Assembly (NCBI RefSeq): GCF_050459865.1
Contig: NZ_JBCMNM010000048.1
Location: 1 to 64,000 of the forward strand
Length of the DNA stretch: 64,000 nucleotides
Source: Rummeliibacillus pycnus_B
GTDB lineage: Bacteria > Bacillota > Bacilli > Bacillales_A > Planococcaceae
Direction of reading: 5' to 3'
Translations under genes and position numbers: made by a program
The notes under the pieces: model-generated
Databases searched by the model: none
What the model saw: the letters and a program-made list of their open reading frames with translations, nothing else
What the model was told of the DNA's origin: nothing
Part shown: positions 1 to 8,532 of the stretch, piece by piece
Numbering within the stretch: the first letter of the stretch is position 1
How the letters are laid out: each line of letters opens with the position of its first letter

Positions 1-165
1 TATGAAATTGATTCAAGTAACAAATTTATGTATTCAATATTCATGTTGAACCTTTGTAACTAACGGACAGTTTAGTTTCATACTAAAAAGGAAATTATGT
101 TGAAGGGAGAAAAAGTGATGATGAATTTAGGGATTCTAAAATAGAAAGAAATAGGAGTGGTACAT

Positions 166-411
166 ATGGCTATTTGTCCTTTATGTAACTCATTAAAAGT
201 ATTAGAAATAAATTGTCCAAATTGTGGTACTCAATTGGACAACGATGGGAAAGTAGCTGATTTTATGGATCCTTATAGTCATTATGAGGATGAAGAGACT
301 GTGAAAATGGATGACGGCTATCCAAATACAGCTAAAGATCAGATTTGCCCCCATTTAATGGTCTGTCGTAATTGTGGATATGATAAGGTAATGTTCATAC
401 AAGAAGAATAG
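166..411 (+). CDS. small zinc-ribbon protein, 81 aa
   Basis: The protein is short and Cys-rich: CPLC near the N-terminus, CPNC about 14 residues on, and a C-terminal CRNC preceded by another Cys. This spacing suggests one or two zinc ribbons. The middle is acidic (about 10 Asp/Glu). No catalytic motif is visible. An in-frame GTG lies at 157, but AGGAG at 153-157 is spaced correctly for the ATG at 166, so 166 is preferred. The gene is followed after about 80 bases by thpR on the same strand. The function is unknown; nucleic-acid or protein binding would be a guess. Confidence 0.7.
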   Translation: MAICPLCNSLKVLEINCPNCGTQLDNDGKVADFMDPYSHYEDEETVKMDDGYPNTAKDQICPHLMVCRNCGYDKVMFIQEE

Positions 412-489
412 CTAGAAATAGGTGCATATCAAATTAGTATTTTATGCTTTTCTTAACCCTAATAATTAAAAAAGAAAATGAGGGATAAA

Positions 490-1059
490 GTGGATAAAAA
501 CGCACATTACTTTTGGGCGGTTCAATTGCCTGATGGTATTAAACAAAATATTCAGGATGAGATGCTGAATCTCAAACAAGTTTTTCAGTTTCAACGTTGG
601 GTGCATATGAGCGATTTTCATATCACCCTTGCTTTTCTTGGATCGATGGATTCGCAAAGGCAACATACTGTAATTGATCTAGTAAGTAACGCCATAAAAG
701 ATGAAAGAGCTTTTAAATTGCAAATTCAAGGTATCAATACTTTTGGAAATCAAAAATCACCAAGAATATTTTGGAGTGCAGTAAACCACGAACGTAGATT
801 ATTTCAAGTTCAATCAATTGTTCATGAAAAATGCCAGGAAGCTGGATTCACCTTGGAAACTCGTCCATATCACCCACATATAACATTGGCACGGAAGTGG
901 AATAGCGATGAAGAATTTAATATGGAGTTATTAGAAAAGTATAATCCCTTCCATGAAAAGCCTTTATCTTTTATAGCAAATAAAATCGTGTTATATAAAA
1001 CGAACCTAGAGAAAACACCAAAATATGAACCAATTGAAACCTTTACTTTATTAGATTGA
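490..1059 (+). CDS. thpR: RNA 2',3'-cyclic phosphodiesterase (ThpR/LigT, 2H superfamily)
   Basis: The protein has the two HxT signatures of 2H phosphoesterases: FHITLAFLGS near residue 45 and HPHITLAR about 80 residues later. The family opens 2',3'-cyclic phosphates on RNA and can join 2'-5' RNA ends in vitro; it is cytosolic. About 189 aa is the normal family length. An ATG at 478 gives four more residues but has a weak ribosome binding site; GAGGG at 480-484 fits the GTG at 490, so 490 is chosen. A strong bidirectional terminator follows the stop. Confidence 0.85.
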   Translation: MDKNAHYFWAVQLPDGIKQNIQDEMLNLKQVFQFQRWVHMSDFHITLAFLGSMDSQRQHTVIDLVSNAIKDERAFKLQIQGINTFGNQKSPRIFWSAVNHERRLFQVQSIVHEKCQEAGFTLETRPYHPHITLARKWNSDEEFNMELLEKYNPFHEKPLSFIANKIVLYKTNLEKTPKYEPIETFTLLD

Positions 1060-1091
1060 TGAATGCTATAGATTCACCTTGTTAGGAGTAT

Positions 1092-1130
1092 AAAAAGAAG
1101 CGCAGTTCAATTTTGACTGTGCTTCTTTTT
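1092..1130. terminator. bidirectional intrinsic terminator
   Basis: Inverted repeat AAAAGAAGC/GCTTCTTTT with an inner CAGT/ACTG, flanked by A-runs and T-runs on both sides. It lies between the convergent thpR and PepSY genes and can serve both. Confidence 0.8.
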
Positions 1131-1156
1131 ATAGATTAACTATTATTTCTTCTAAG

Positions 1157-2518
1157 CTAAGCTTGTATTGTTTTTTTTCTAAACAACCAAATACAACTTT
1201 CAATTAGTGCTACTACTATTAGTGAGATGCCGAATAATGGCATTAAAATTCCAAGTACAACCATTATGATACCAAATCCTACAGAAATGCCTTTTGACGT
1301 ATTAGGTGGAGCTGAAAATTCCCCTTTCTTTTTACGAGAAAACCAAGTTTTGATCCCCCATAAAATGACGAAGATAAAGGCAAGACATACGAGTAGGTTA
1401 ATGATTTTATTTGGCCACCCAAATAAGTGACCTTCATGTAATGGAATCCCCCATGTAAACCATTTTCCTAATATACCGTATTCATCGTAACCTACTTTAG
1501 AAATGAGTTTACCGCTATATTGATCAAAATAAGTTGTGATTTCGTCATAGGGACTAACATCTAGCCCTGTTACACCTGTGTTACTGCTTTTAGCAACTGT
1601 ATAAACTCCATCTTCACTTGAAGGATAAATAATAGAATATGGTTTAGAAATTTTCGTAGCGTCTACGTTTGTCATCAACTGTTGAACGCTAATCATATTG
1701 CTGCTTGTCATATCCATACCAGGCATACTCATCCCAGCATGATGTGCATGTCCACCTTCTTTTGAAGAAGAAGGAGCATCATTTTTGCGAGTAGCCCATG
1801 GAATTTCACTCATATCAGAAGTAGGTGGGCTTTGTTGTAGTTTAGGGATACCAATTGATGGATGCTCTTGCGCTGCCGTATAAATAAAATTCCCCATAAA
1901 TACTGACCAAGGTAGACCTGTAAAAATAATAGCAATCATTGGAATAGTAATAATTGTTCCAACAAGAGCATGCCATTTCTTATTTTTTTGACGTTTGGAA
2001 GCATTTTCTTTTTTCTTCAATGCTTTCCCTTTAAATGTCATATAAACACCTGATAATAGTAGGAATATAGCCCAACAAGCAGCTAATTCTACTAGATAAT
2101 TGACAACTGTTCCTCCAACAAATAAAGAACTATGAAGATTTCTCATGACGTTTGAAAATGTATATTTTGAATCTTGGCTTCCTACAATTTGATAATTATC
2201 ATCCAAAAATACATATTTTTCATCACCATTTTTGTTATCCATTGTTAAACGTGTGTTATATGGATCTTTAAGAACAATCACTTTCGAGACTGAATATCCT
2301 TTAAATTTCTCTTTGGCTTTTTCTATTCCTTCATCAATTGTTAACTTTTCGGTATGTGTACTATTCTCAAAGAAATAATGATCATACGCTTTATTTTCTA
2401 CATTTGTGTAGAATAAATAGCCAATACCACTAAGGGTTAAAGTAAGTAATAATGGCGTGATAAATAATGCAGCATAAAAATGCCATCGCCAAAAGCGATT
2501 GTAGAGTCCTTTGTTCAC
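1157..2518 (-). CDS. PepSY-associated TM helix protein with His/Met-rich insert
   Basis: This membrane protein has the PepSY_TM layout: a TM helix near the N-terminus (FYAALFITPLLLTLTLSG), a large extracytoplasmic PepSY-like region, two mid TM helices, a second extracytoplasmic region, and C-terminal TM helices. Related proteins are often linked to iron or siderophore reduction. An extracytoplasmic stretch carries a cluster of His and Met (GGHAHHAGMSMPGMDM), which suggests copper or iron binding (inference). The frame stays open to 2653, but AGGAGG at 2525-2530 sits 6 bases from a GTG at 2518, giving a 453-aa protein beginning VNKGLYNRFWRWHFYAA, the conserved family N-terminus. No neighbouring metal transporter was seen. 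Confidence 0.8.
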   Translation of the reverse strand: MNKGLYNRFWRWHFYAALFITPLLLTLTLSGIGYLFYTNVENKAYDHYFFENSTHTEKLTIDEGIEKAKEKFKGYSVSKVIVLKDPYNTRLTMDNKNGDEKYVFLDDNYQIVGSQDSKYTFSNVMRNLHSSLFVGGTVVNYLVELAACWAIFLLLSGVYMTFKGKALKKKENASKRQKNKKWHALVGTIITIPMIAIIFTGLPWSVFMGNFIYTAAQEHPSIGIPKLQQSPPTSDMSEIPWATRKNDAPSSSKEGGHAHHAGMSMPGMDMTSSNMISVQQLMTNVDATKISKPYSIIYPSSEDGVYTVAKSSNTGVTGLDVSPYDEITTYFDQYSGKLISKVGYDEYGILGKWFTWGIPLHEGHLFGWPNKIINLLVCLAFIFVILWGIKTWFSRKKKGEFSAPPNTSKGISVGFGIIMVVLGILMPLFGISLIVVALIESCIWLFRKKTIQA

Positions 2519-2685
2519 TTTTTTCCTCCTGAATATTTTAAAAATTTTAAAGAACATTATTATTCTATAAAATGAGTGTGAAGTTTGAATGAAGTTATAA
2601 AAAAATCTGTTGAAATGATAAAATATCAATTTTTGATAGTGGAATCGATACAAAATATTGCTAAAACTAAGGGGGGTATAAAATT

Positions 2686-2739
2686 GTGATTATTGTTGGA
2701 GGAAAAGTAGGGGGAAAAGCTGCAATCGAACAAGCTTAA
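2686..2739 (+). other. 17-codon ORF with good RBS, possible gene remnant
   Basis: A GTG start follows GGGGGG by about 9 bases and reads VIIVGGKVGGKAAIEQA before TAA. The Gly-rich start recalls the first strand and loop of a nucleotide-binding fold, so this may be the decayed 5' end of a larger gene. No homologous continuation was found in the other frames by eye. It could equally be chance. Confidence 0.2.
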
Positions 2740-2788
2740 ACTTTATTCTGTATAACAATATTTCTTTATTATCAGGATATATAATTAA

Positions 2789-2841
2789 AGGTGCCTGTCA
2801 TTGAATTTTGTAATATCAATATGTATCAGGCACCTATTTTT
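2789..2841 (+). terminator. intrinsic terminator hairpin
   Basis: AGGTGCCTG at 2789-2797 pairs with CAGGCACCT at 2827-2835 across a loop that itself contains ATTGA/TCAAT, followed by ATTTTT. It has no intact gene immediately upstream on the + strand, consistent with gene loss at 2.7 kb. Confidence 0.6.
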
Positions 2842-2888
2842 CCAAGTGAAAGAAGAGTTTAGTATCAACATGAACAAAAGGGAAGGAT

Positions 2889-3305
2889 TTATTTAATTTC
2901 CCTTAGACCTTTTCCTTGAAGGATCATTTGAACCCCTTCTTCACAAACTCCGTAAGACCGCCAAGAACAAGTTCCACAAACGGTTTGAATATCAGAAGGA
3001 ATGACATGTTTTTGGATTTGAGATTCAATGTCCTCCCATTTTAAAATCTGTCCAATTTTTAAACCGATTTTCTCTAAAATCACCGCATCCATTTGATAGA
3101 TGTCGTTATCTTGACAATGGTATTCACCTGAGTTTGGATACTTTTCACACAATTGATCAGGTCCATTTACTAGCTGAACCAACGTCTTTGGATTGGCTCT
3201 CAAGGTTTGATGTAAACGAGTCATGTTTTCAACGTATTCATTGGAATAACCCATTCCTCGATAGCCAAGTAGACAAAAAATATGATGACCCCGTAGACGA
3301 TACAT
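2889..3305 (-). CDS. DUF1284 domain protein
   Basis: The N-terminus LRGHHIFCLLGYRGMGYS is the hallmark of DUF1284, and the usual later Cys positions are present (a Cys in CEKYP, and CGTCSW near the C-terminus). The conserved cysteines suggest an Fe-S cluster or metal site, but the biochemical role of the family is not established. At 138 aa it is full length. The frame extends to 3377, but AGGGGGAG ends about 4 bases before the ATG at 3305, and the protein then begins MYRLRGHH as in the family. Confidence 0.85.
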   Translation of the reverse strand: MYRLRGHHIFCLLGYRGMGYSNEYVENMTRLHQTLRANPKTLVQLVNGPDQLCEKYPNSGEYHCQDNDIYQMDAVILEKIGLKIGQILKWEDIESQIQKHVIPSDIQTVCGTCSWRSYGVCEEGVQMILQGKGLREIK

Positions 3306-3496
3306 AATTCTCCCCCTAGAGAAATTATTTATTTGAGTTAACTTAATGTTTTTGATGGTTAACTTATTGTTAATCATAACATATTGAAAAAGGAGAAATA
3401 AAAGTTTAGAAAGAAAAATAATTCTAAGCTGGTACTCGTTACATATCCTGAACGAAATAAAATAATAGTTAGATGATAATTAAAACTAGCACAACA

Positions 3497-3520
3497 AAAA
3501 AGCCTCTATTAAAGGCTTTT
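3497..3520 (-). terminator. intrinsic terminator overlapping the tatD stop
   Basis: AAAGCCT/AGGCTTT stem with a 5-nt loop. On the minus strand it is followed by a T-run, and the stem begins at the tatD stop codon. Confidence 0.7.
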
Positions 3521-4316
3521 AGTTCATTTCCAAGTGAAAGAAACGCTGAGTATTTTCTATAGAATGTTTTACTATTTCTTCAGGAGAAACACCCATATAT
3601 TTGGCAATTTCACCAATAATATGTGGAAGGAAAGCAGGTTCATTTCTCCCGTGTTTAGGTTTTGGTTTTAAAGTTCGAGGTGTTAGATAAGGGGCATCTG
3701 TTTCGATCATTAATCGATCAAGGGGAATATATTGTACAGCTTCTTGTAATTCCTTGCCTCGTCTCTCGTCACAAATCCATCCTGTAATACCAATGTGAAA
3801 ACCCATGGATACTAATTCTTGTACTTCTGTTTTATTTCCTGTAAAACAATGAACAACTGATTTTTCAATTTGATCTTGATGATTCTTCATCATTTCAACA
3901 AATCGTGCTTGAGCATCTCGAACATGTAAAAAGAGTGGCATGTCCATTTCTTTTGCTAAATCCAATTGTGCTTCAAAACACACTTCCTGAATTTTTTGAG
4001 GAGAATACATCCGATTAAAATCTAATCCACATTCTCCGATGGCTATGACCTCTTTATGTTGAGCTAATTGGCGTAATTCTTGGATGTGTTCTTGATGAAA
4101 TTCACTTGCATCATGTGGATGAATCCCTGCCGTTGAAAAAAGAATATGGGGATATTGCTTTGCAATTTGTAGGCTTTCCTTACTTCCTGCTACACTAGAG
4201 CCAGTGAGAATCATCTGTCCAACACCATTTTGAATAGCGCGTTCAACAACCTCCTCTCGATCCTTTGTAAATTGTTTTTCTGTCAAATTAAGACCAATAT
4301 CTATCAACGAATGCAT
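3519..4316 (-). CDS. tatD: TatD-family metal-dependent hydrolase (DNase)
   Basis: This is a TIM-barrel amidohydrolase-type nuclease. Family motifs seen: STAGIHPHDA, AIGECGLDF, PLFLHVRDA, VVHCFTG and ETDAPYLTPR, which supply the Glu, His and Asp metal ligands. The N-terminus reads DIGLNL where the YabD/YcfH subgroup has HxH; E. coli TatD itself has the same change, so this belongs to the TatD-proper branch. The family acts as a 3'-5' exonuclease or AP endonuclease in DNA repair and degradation. At 265 aa it is full length. The start is ATG at 4316 with AGGAGG-like sequence just upstream. Confidence 0.85.
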   Translation of the reverse strand: MHSLIDIGLNLTEKQFTKDREEVVERAIQNGVGQMILTGSSVAGSKESLQIAKQYPHILFSTAGIHPHDASEFHQEHIQELRQLAQHKEVIAIGECGLDFNRMYSPQKIQEVCFEAQLDLAKEMDMPLFLHVRDAQARFVEMMKNHQDQIEKSVVHCFTGNKTEVQELVSMGFHIGITGWICDERRGKELQEAVQYIPLDRLMIETDAPYLTPRTLKPKPKHGRNEPAFLPHIIGEIAKYMGVSPEEIVKHSIENTQRFFHLEMN

Positions 4317-4560
4317 TTATTTGCCTCCTAAAAGCTGCTTTTTCATTTTGATGAATATATGTATATTTTAGTGAATTTGATTGTGAGTGTATACTAATCT
4401 TGCCTTGCGCCAACAGAATCAATTAAGAAAAATAAGCGCATACCTTGTAAAGAGGAAAATTAGTTGGTATGTTTATTTAGTTGTGAAGGACAGTGTTCGT
4501 ATTTAAAAAGATCATAAATACTAAAACAAATAGACAAATGTCTATTTAGGAGGTTAACAA

Positions 4561-5076
4561 ATGGAAAACAACGATATATTAATTAGATTAAGATATGCCT
4601 TGGATATTAAAGACAAAGATATGGTCGATATTTTTAAACTTGGTGGTGTAGAAGTAACAAGAGACGAATTACGAAAGATCCTGACCAAATCAAAAGATGA
4701 GTATGATGAAGCGGATGATGTAAGTGAGTCGAATGATCAAATTAAATGTAATGATAAGATGTTAGAGTCCTTTTTAAATGGCTTCGTCACATTTAAAAGA
4801 GGGCCACAACAACCAAAACCAGGACAACCTAAAAGTCAAGAAATGCCTGAACAGAGTAAGGACCGTGTAAATAATATGCTCTTGAAGAAATTAAAAGTGG
4901 CTCTTCAATTAAAAACGGAAGATATGCTAGATATTCTTGATGATGGAGGTATCGCCGTTTCAAAGGGTGAATTAGGTGCAATCTTTAGAAAGCCAGGGCA
5001 TCGGAATTATAAAGAGTGTGGCGATAATTTTGCTCGTAAATTCTTAAAAGGGTTGGCTGTAAGCTATAGAGGATAA
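4561..5076 (+). CDS. DUF1456 family protein (YehS-like)
   Basis: The protein consists of two copies of a ~70-residue unit. The first has LRYALDIKDKDMVDIFKLGG and the second LKVALQLKTEDMLDILDDGG, each followed by an ExLRKIL/ELGAIF helix and a conserved FLxG end (FLNGFV, FLKGLA). This duplication defines DUF1456/YehS. A Pro/Gln-rich linker joins them. The ribosome binding site AGGAGG precedes the ATG by 7 bases. The function is unknown; the family is widespread and cytosolic. Confidence 0.85.
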   Translation: MENNDILIRLRYALDIKDKDMVDIFKLGGVEVTRDELRKILTKSKDEYDEADDVSESNDQIKCNDKMLESFLNGFVTFKRGPQQPKPGQPKSQEMPEQSKDRVNNMLLKKLKVALQLKTEDMLDILDDGGIAVSKGELGAIFRKPGHRNYKECGDNFARKFLKGLAVSYRG

Positions 5077-5146
5077 AGCTACTCTAGTGGGAGCTATTCG
5101 CATATATTCTATTTTTGTCTATAGATAAATTTCATTAAGTAATTTA

Positions 5147-5187
5147 AAACAGCTACAACGAATTTATGATCGTTGTAGCTGTTTTTC
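5147..5187. terminator. bidirectional intrinsic terminator
   Basis: AACAGCTACAACGA/TCGTTGTAGCTGTT, a 14-bp perfect stem with an 8-nt loop and T-run. It lies between the convergent YehS-like and cupin genes. Confidence 0.85.
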
Positions 5188-5191
5188 TTCA

Positions 5192-5803
5192 TTAATGTTT
5201 CTCCGCGGCCTCAGCATCGGCTTTTGTCAAATGGACTGTGCCAAATGGATGCTGCACAGGTGCATAGATGGAATACAATTTAAGCGGTCTGTTACCTGTA
5301 TTAATGACATTATGCCATGTACCTGCAGGGATGAAGATGGCATCATCATCTTTTACTCTTCTTTGGAAATCTAAATTATTCTTGTTTTTACCCATTCTTA
5401 CGATTCCTTCACCCTCTTCGATACGAAGGAATTGATCTGTATGAGGGTGGATCTCTAGGCCGATGTCATCAAGAATGTTCATTAATGTAAGCTGTAGATG
5501 CTTTCCTGTCCATAAAGCAGTACGAAATGGTTTATTTTGCTTTGTCGCCTCACTAATATTCACTACATAGGGATTTGGACCATGATCACTCAAGTTAATA
5601 GGGGCATTATGTGTTGTAGATTGAGGGGAATTAAACATAGATCCATATCCCACTTCATATGGAGTAAATTGTTCAGAAAAACCTTGGCCATACGGTGCAT
5701 TGAAGTAAGGATAGGGATACATTCCGTACATTCCGTACATTCCTTGTTCATTATGCATGTAAGGATTATAAGGTTGACCATGTTGTCCATAATAATAATT
5801 CAC
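5192..5803 (-). CDS. cupin-domain protein with Tyr/Gly/Met-rich N-terminus
   Basis: The C-terminal ~110 residues form a cupin barrel: HPHTDQFLRIEEGEG (metal-binding HxH and Glu), then PAGTWHNVINTGNRPL (second-motif His). The first ~65 residues are low complexity, rich in Tyr, Gly, Met and Pro (YYYGQHGQPYNPY, MYGMYGMYPYPY). Such Tyr-rich tails are typical of spore-coat proteins, so coat association is plausible but inferred. The start is GTG with AAGGAATGA upstream. The metal ligands look intact, so enzyme activity is possible. Confidence 0.75.
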   Translation of the reverse strand: MNYYYGQHGQPYNPYMHNEQGMYGMYGMYPYPYFNAPYGQGFSEQFTPYEVGYGSMFNSPQSTTHNAPINLSDHGPNPYVVNISEATKQNKPFRTALWTGKHLQLTLMNILDDIGLEIHPHTDQFLRIEEGEGIVRMGKNKNNLDFQRRVKDDDAIFIPAGTWHNVINTGNRPLKLYSIYAPVQHPFGTVHLTKADAEAAEKH

Positions 5804-5912
5804 GGTATCATTCCTTTACTTAAGCTTCTTTCATTATTGTATTCATTAACCCTAAATATGTGATTTGCATTACTAATTACGGGTGAATTATTATGAAATT
5901 ATAAAGAAACTT

Positions 5913-5957
5913 AAAAGAAGGAACTATGTCTGATAAAAAGACATAGTTCCTTCTTTT
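5913..5957. terminator. dapA intrinsic terminator
   Basis: An 18-bp perfect stem (AAAAGAAGGAACTATGTC and its complement) with a 9-nt loop, flanked by A- and T-runs. It lies about 85 bases downstream of the dapA stop. Confidence 0.85.
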
Positions 5958-6040
5958 AGTAAGGCAATTGTTCCGTAAACTTAGTGCTTTTTTTAAGATT
6001 TATCATTCTAAAATTCAATTTGTTTAATGGTGAAGCCAAT

Positions 6041-6934
6041 TTAAATTGCCTGTTTTACTACTTTATTTAATGGGTGCAATACTTCTTGTAATGCACACAT
6101 TTCTTCATCATTTAAAGGAAGAATAGGTAAGCGAACACCACCAACAGCAACTCCTTTAAGATTTAGTGCTGCTTTGACAGGTGATGGATTTGGTGCAGCA
6201 AAAAGACCATTGAAAATTGGAAGTAACCGACGATGATCTTGTGCAGCTTCTTGAGTTTTGCCGTTTTTAAATTTTGAAATCATCTCTTGCATTTCGTTCC
6301 CGATAATGTGTGATGCAACAGAGATTACTCCTGTAGCACCTATGGATAATGCAGGTAATGTTAAACTGTCTTCTCCCGTGTACACTGAAAAATCTGAAGG
6401 TGTTTGGCTAATGGTATCGGCCATCCCATCTAAATTACCACTTGCATCTTTAATGGCAACGATATTTGAAATCTGTGCAAGACGAACGATTGTTTCAACA
6501 GACATATTAATTACACTTCGGCCTGGGATATTGTAAAGTATGATTGGAAGTGCTGTTGCTTCAGCAATCGTTTTAAAGTGTTGATATAGTCCTTCTTGTG
6601 ATGGTTTATTATAGTATGGAACGACAAGCATAATCCCATCAACGCCTGTATTTTCTGCTTGTTTTGTTAACTCGATAGATTCTCTTGTGTTATTTGATCC
6701 AGTACCAGCGATGACAGGAACTCTTCCAGCTACAGTACCTACCACAAATTTAAATAATTCTACTTTTTCTTCTGTTGTTAACGTAGGTGATTCTCCTGTT
6801 GTACCAGCTACTACTAAACCGTCTGTACCGTTGGCGATTAAATAATTTATTAATTTTTTTGCAGCTGGGAAATCAATTTCTCCATTTTGATCAAATGGTG
6901 TCACCATAGCAGTTAAAATTTGTCCAAAATTCAT
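6041..6934 (-). CDS. dapA: 4-hydroxy-tetrahydrodipicolinate synthase DapA
   Basis: DapA condenses pyruvate with aspartate-semialdehyde, the first step specific to lysine, diaminopimelate and spore dipicolinate. The sequence has the class I aldolase motifs GTTGESPTL near residue 43, VPYYNKPSQEGL with the catalytic Tyr, LYNIPGRS, and the Schiff-base Lys in VAIKDASGN. At 297 aa it is the usual length. The start is ATG, preceded on the minus strand by GGATGTGGAGAAGT. A lysine riboswitch with a terminator lies in the leader, so transcription should stop early when lysine is plentiful. It stands alone rather than in the asd-lysC-dapA cluster of B. subtilis, so it may be a second, lysine-regulated copy. 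Confidence 0.93.
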   Translation of the reverse strand: MNFGQILTAMVTPFDQNGEIDFPAAKKLINYLIANGTDGLVVAGTTGESPTLTTEEKVELFKFVVGTVAGRVPVIAGTGSNNTRESIELTKQAENTGVDGIMLVVPYYNKPSQEGLYQHFKTIAEATALPIILYNIPGRSVINMSVETIVRLAQISNIVAIKDASGNLDGMADTISQTPSDFSVYTGEDSLTLPALSIGATGVISVASHIIGNEMQEMISKFKNGKTQEAAQDHRRLLPIFNGLFAAPNPSPVKAALNLKGVAVGGVRLPILPLNDEEMCALQEVLHPLNKVVKQAI

Positions 6935-7004
6935 TACTTCTCCACATCCTTAATTATTTTTGATGAATAAACTAGAGGGAGAAGGGCAATTAGTAAGTAA
7001 ACGC

Positions 7005-7036
7005 AAAAAAGCAACAACGAGGCTACGTTGTTGCAG
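7005..7036 (-). terminator. riboswitch expression-platform terminator
   Basis: Read on the minus strand: GCAACAACG, 6-nt loop, CGTTGTTGC, then TTTTTT. It lies between the lysine aptamer and dapA, 70 bases before the start codon. Confidence 0.88.
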
Positions 7037-7063
7037 TAGAAACAGAATCATTTCTGTGCGTAT

Positions 7064-7232
7064 GATAGCCCTCCATATAGTTTCCTACATGACAGTTCTG
7101 TATTTATTCAACTACAGAACCAGCTTCGAGAAAAATGAGATTCTCTCAACTTCGGCAAATCCCCCTTTTCACAATCATCAATGGACCTCATTATCCTCCA
7201 ATTGTGTACTCATGGTTTTTGCGCCTCTATCC
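7064..7232 (-). ncRNA. lysine riboswitch (L box)
   Basis: Read on the minus strand, the leader shows the L-box landmarks in order: GGATAGAGGCGC near 7232-7221, AGGTCC, AAAGGGGGATTTGCCGAAG, CTGGTTCTGTAG, GAATAAATACAGAACTGTCA, and a closing GGAGGGCTATC near 7064 that pairs with GATAGAGG. A terminator follows before dapA. The aptamer binds L-lysine and favours the terminator. The + strand ORF across 6960-7253 is an artefact of this RNA. Confidence 0.92.
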
Positions 7233-7573
7233 TTACTTCAAAAGAAAAATTGAAATAAGTGAATATTTAATTAAATGAATAATACCACTTTTACTTTGTG
7301 ATTGCAATGGCTTAAGTGAAAAGTTGTATCATGTTTTGATAGTATTTGGTGAAGTAGAGGATTTTGGAATCTGTTTATTGAATATAATTCTAGTTAAAGA
7401 TATTTGGAAAAAGAAGGATGTCTGAAAGCAGTACTGAATCGATAATTAATTAGCAACTAAATGTGATTCCATTAAATATATATTAAGAGGTGTTGCGCGC
7501 TTTTCACGTGCTTAGCTTCTATCTCCTCGTTGAAGGCACTCAAAAAGTAAAAATAGATTAAAGATTATATGAA
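7233..7573. other. gene-free stretch
   Basis: Intergenic DNA upstream of the riboswitch. It presumably holds the dapA leader promoter, but no clear -35/-10 pair stands out. No ORF with a ribosome binding site was found. Confidence 0.4.
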
Positions 7574-7822
7574 AATCTTGTACAGCTATCTTCGTTGATG
7601 TGGAATTAGCGAAGACTCCTGCGGAAAGCGAGACTGGTGAGACCCCGCAGTGAAGCGATTAAGGAACGGAGTCTAAGAACGCCACGTCCTGTGGCAACGA
7701 CTCCGTGACCAACATCCTGTTGCCCCGAGGAGGCTCAACGCTCGCCCGCGGAAAGCGAAGCTAATTCCACATCATTCAGCAAGCAGATTAATTCTATTAA
7801 TATTTGTATTTAAACACTTTAT
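7574..7822. repeat. Bacillaceae GC-rich hairpin repeat, long form
   Basis: Terminal inverted arms GATGTGGAATTAGC (7597-7610) and GCTAATTCCACATC (7760-7773) enclose GC-rich sequence (ACTCCTGCGG, GACCCCGCAGTGAAG, GAGGAGGCTCAACGC, CGCCCGCGGAAAGCG). The same element, including AT-rich flanks, recurs at 23236-23430. This copy carries about 50 extra internal bases with their own nested hairpins (GCCAC/GTGGC, CGGAGTC/GACTCCG). Confidence 0.85.
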
Positions 7823-7867
7823 TACATCATGTGCATTTTTATAGAAATTTCACAAGGAGGGAACAAT

Positions 7868-8416
7868 ATGACAAGAGGCGAAAATGAAGATGAACTGTGG
7901 GATATTTATGATAAAGATCGAAAACTAACTGGTAGATTACATAGAAGAGGGGACCAATTGTCTGAAGGCGATTATCATCTAGTGGTTCATGTCTGTATTT
8001 TCAATAGCAATAATCAGCTATTGATTCAACAGAGACAGCCGTGGAAGAAGGGATGGTCTAACATGTGGGACCTTACTGTCGGAGGTTCCGCTGTAGCAGG
8101 GGACAACAGTGCTACAGCAGCAGAAAGAGAGGTAAAAGAAGAAATAGGGCTAGAACTTGATTTAGCAAATGAAAGACCACGATTTACGATTAATTTTGCA
8201 AATGGATTTGATGATTATTATATGATTACGCAAGATGTGGATATAGAAAAACTACAGTTACAAGAAGATGAAGTGCAAGCTGTTAAATGGGTAGATCGAG
8301 AAGAATTGTTGCAAATGGTTGAGAATGGTGAGATGATTCCTTATTATTTTTTGAATCATATTTTTGAGCTAAAAGATAACTGGGGTGCTACTAGTAGAAG
8401 GATTCCTTCAGCATAG
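7868..8416 (+). CDS. NUDIX hydrolase, isopentenyl-diphosphate-isomerase-like subgroup
   Basis: The N-terminus ELWDIYDKDRKLTGRLHRRG is typical of YfcD/IDI-like NUDIX proteins. The NUDIX box reads GSAVAGDNSATAAEREVKEEIGLEL, with the REVKEEIG core intact and Asp at the first acidic position where Glu is usual. Members hydrolyse nucleoside diphosphates linked to another moiety; the substrate is unknown here. The frame opens at 7829, but AAGGAGGG at 7855-7861 fits the ATG at 7868, giving 182 aa. It is transcribed alone and followed by a terminator. Confidence 0.85.
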   Translation: MTRGENEDELWDIYDKDRKLTGRLHRRGDQLSEGDYHLVVHVCIFNSNNQLLIQQRQPWKKGWSNMWDLTVGGSAVAGDNSATAAEREVKEEIGLELDLANERPRFTINFANGFDDYYMITQDVDIEKLQLQEDEVQAVKWVDREELLQMVENGEMIPYYFLNHIFELKDNWGATSRRIPSA

Positions 8417-8451
8417 CTAACATTTAAATAGAAGCAAATAAGATAAAACAA

Positions 8452-8492
8452 AACAGCTACAAAGACAATAAGTCATTGTAGCTGTTAATTTT
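8452..8492. terminator. bidirectional intrinsic terminator
   Basis: AACAGCTACAA/TTGTAGCTGTT stem, T-rich on both sides, between the NUDIX gene and the convergent PPTase operon. Confidence 0.75.
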
Positions 8493-8532
8493 TATAGTAA
8501 ATTAATAATCTATTTACTTCGAAGACCTAGAG

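Noticed and set aside
6960..7253. 97-codon + strand ORF before dapA
   Set aside because: It lies across the lysine aptamer and terminator on the other strand and has no ribosome site or family features.
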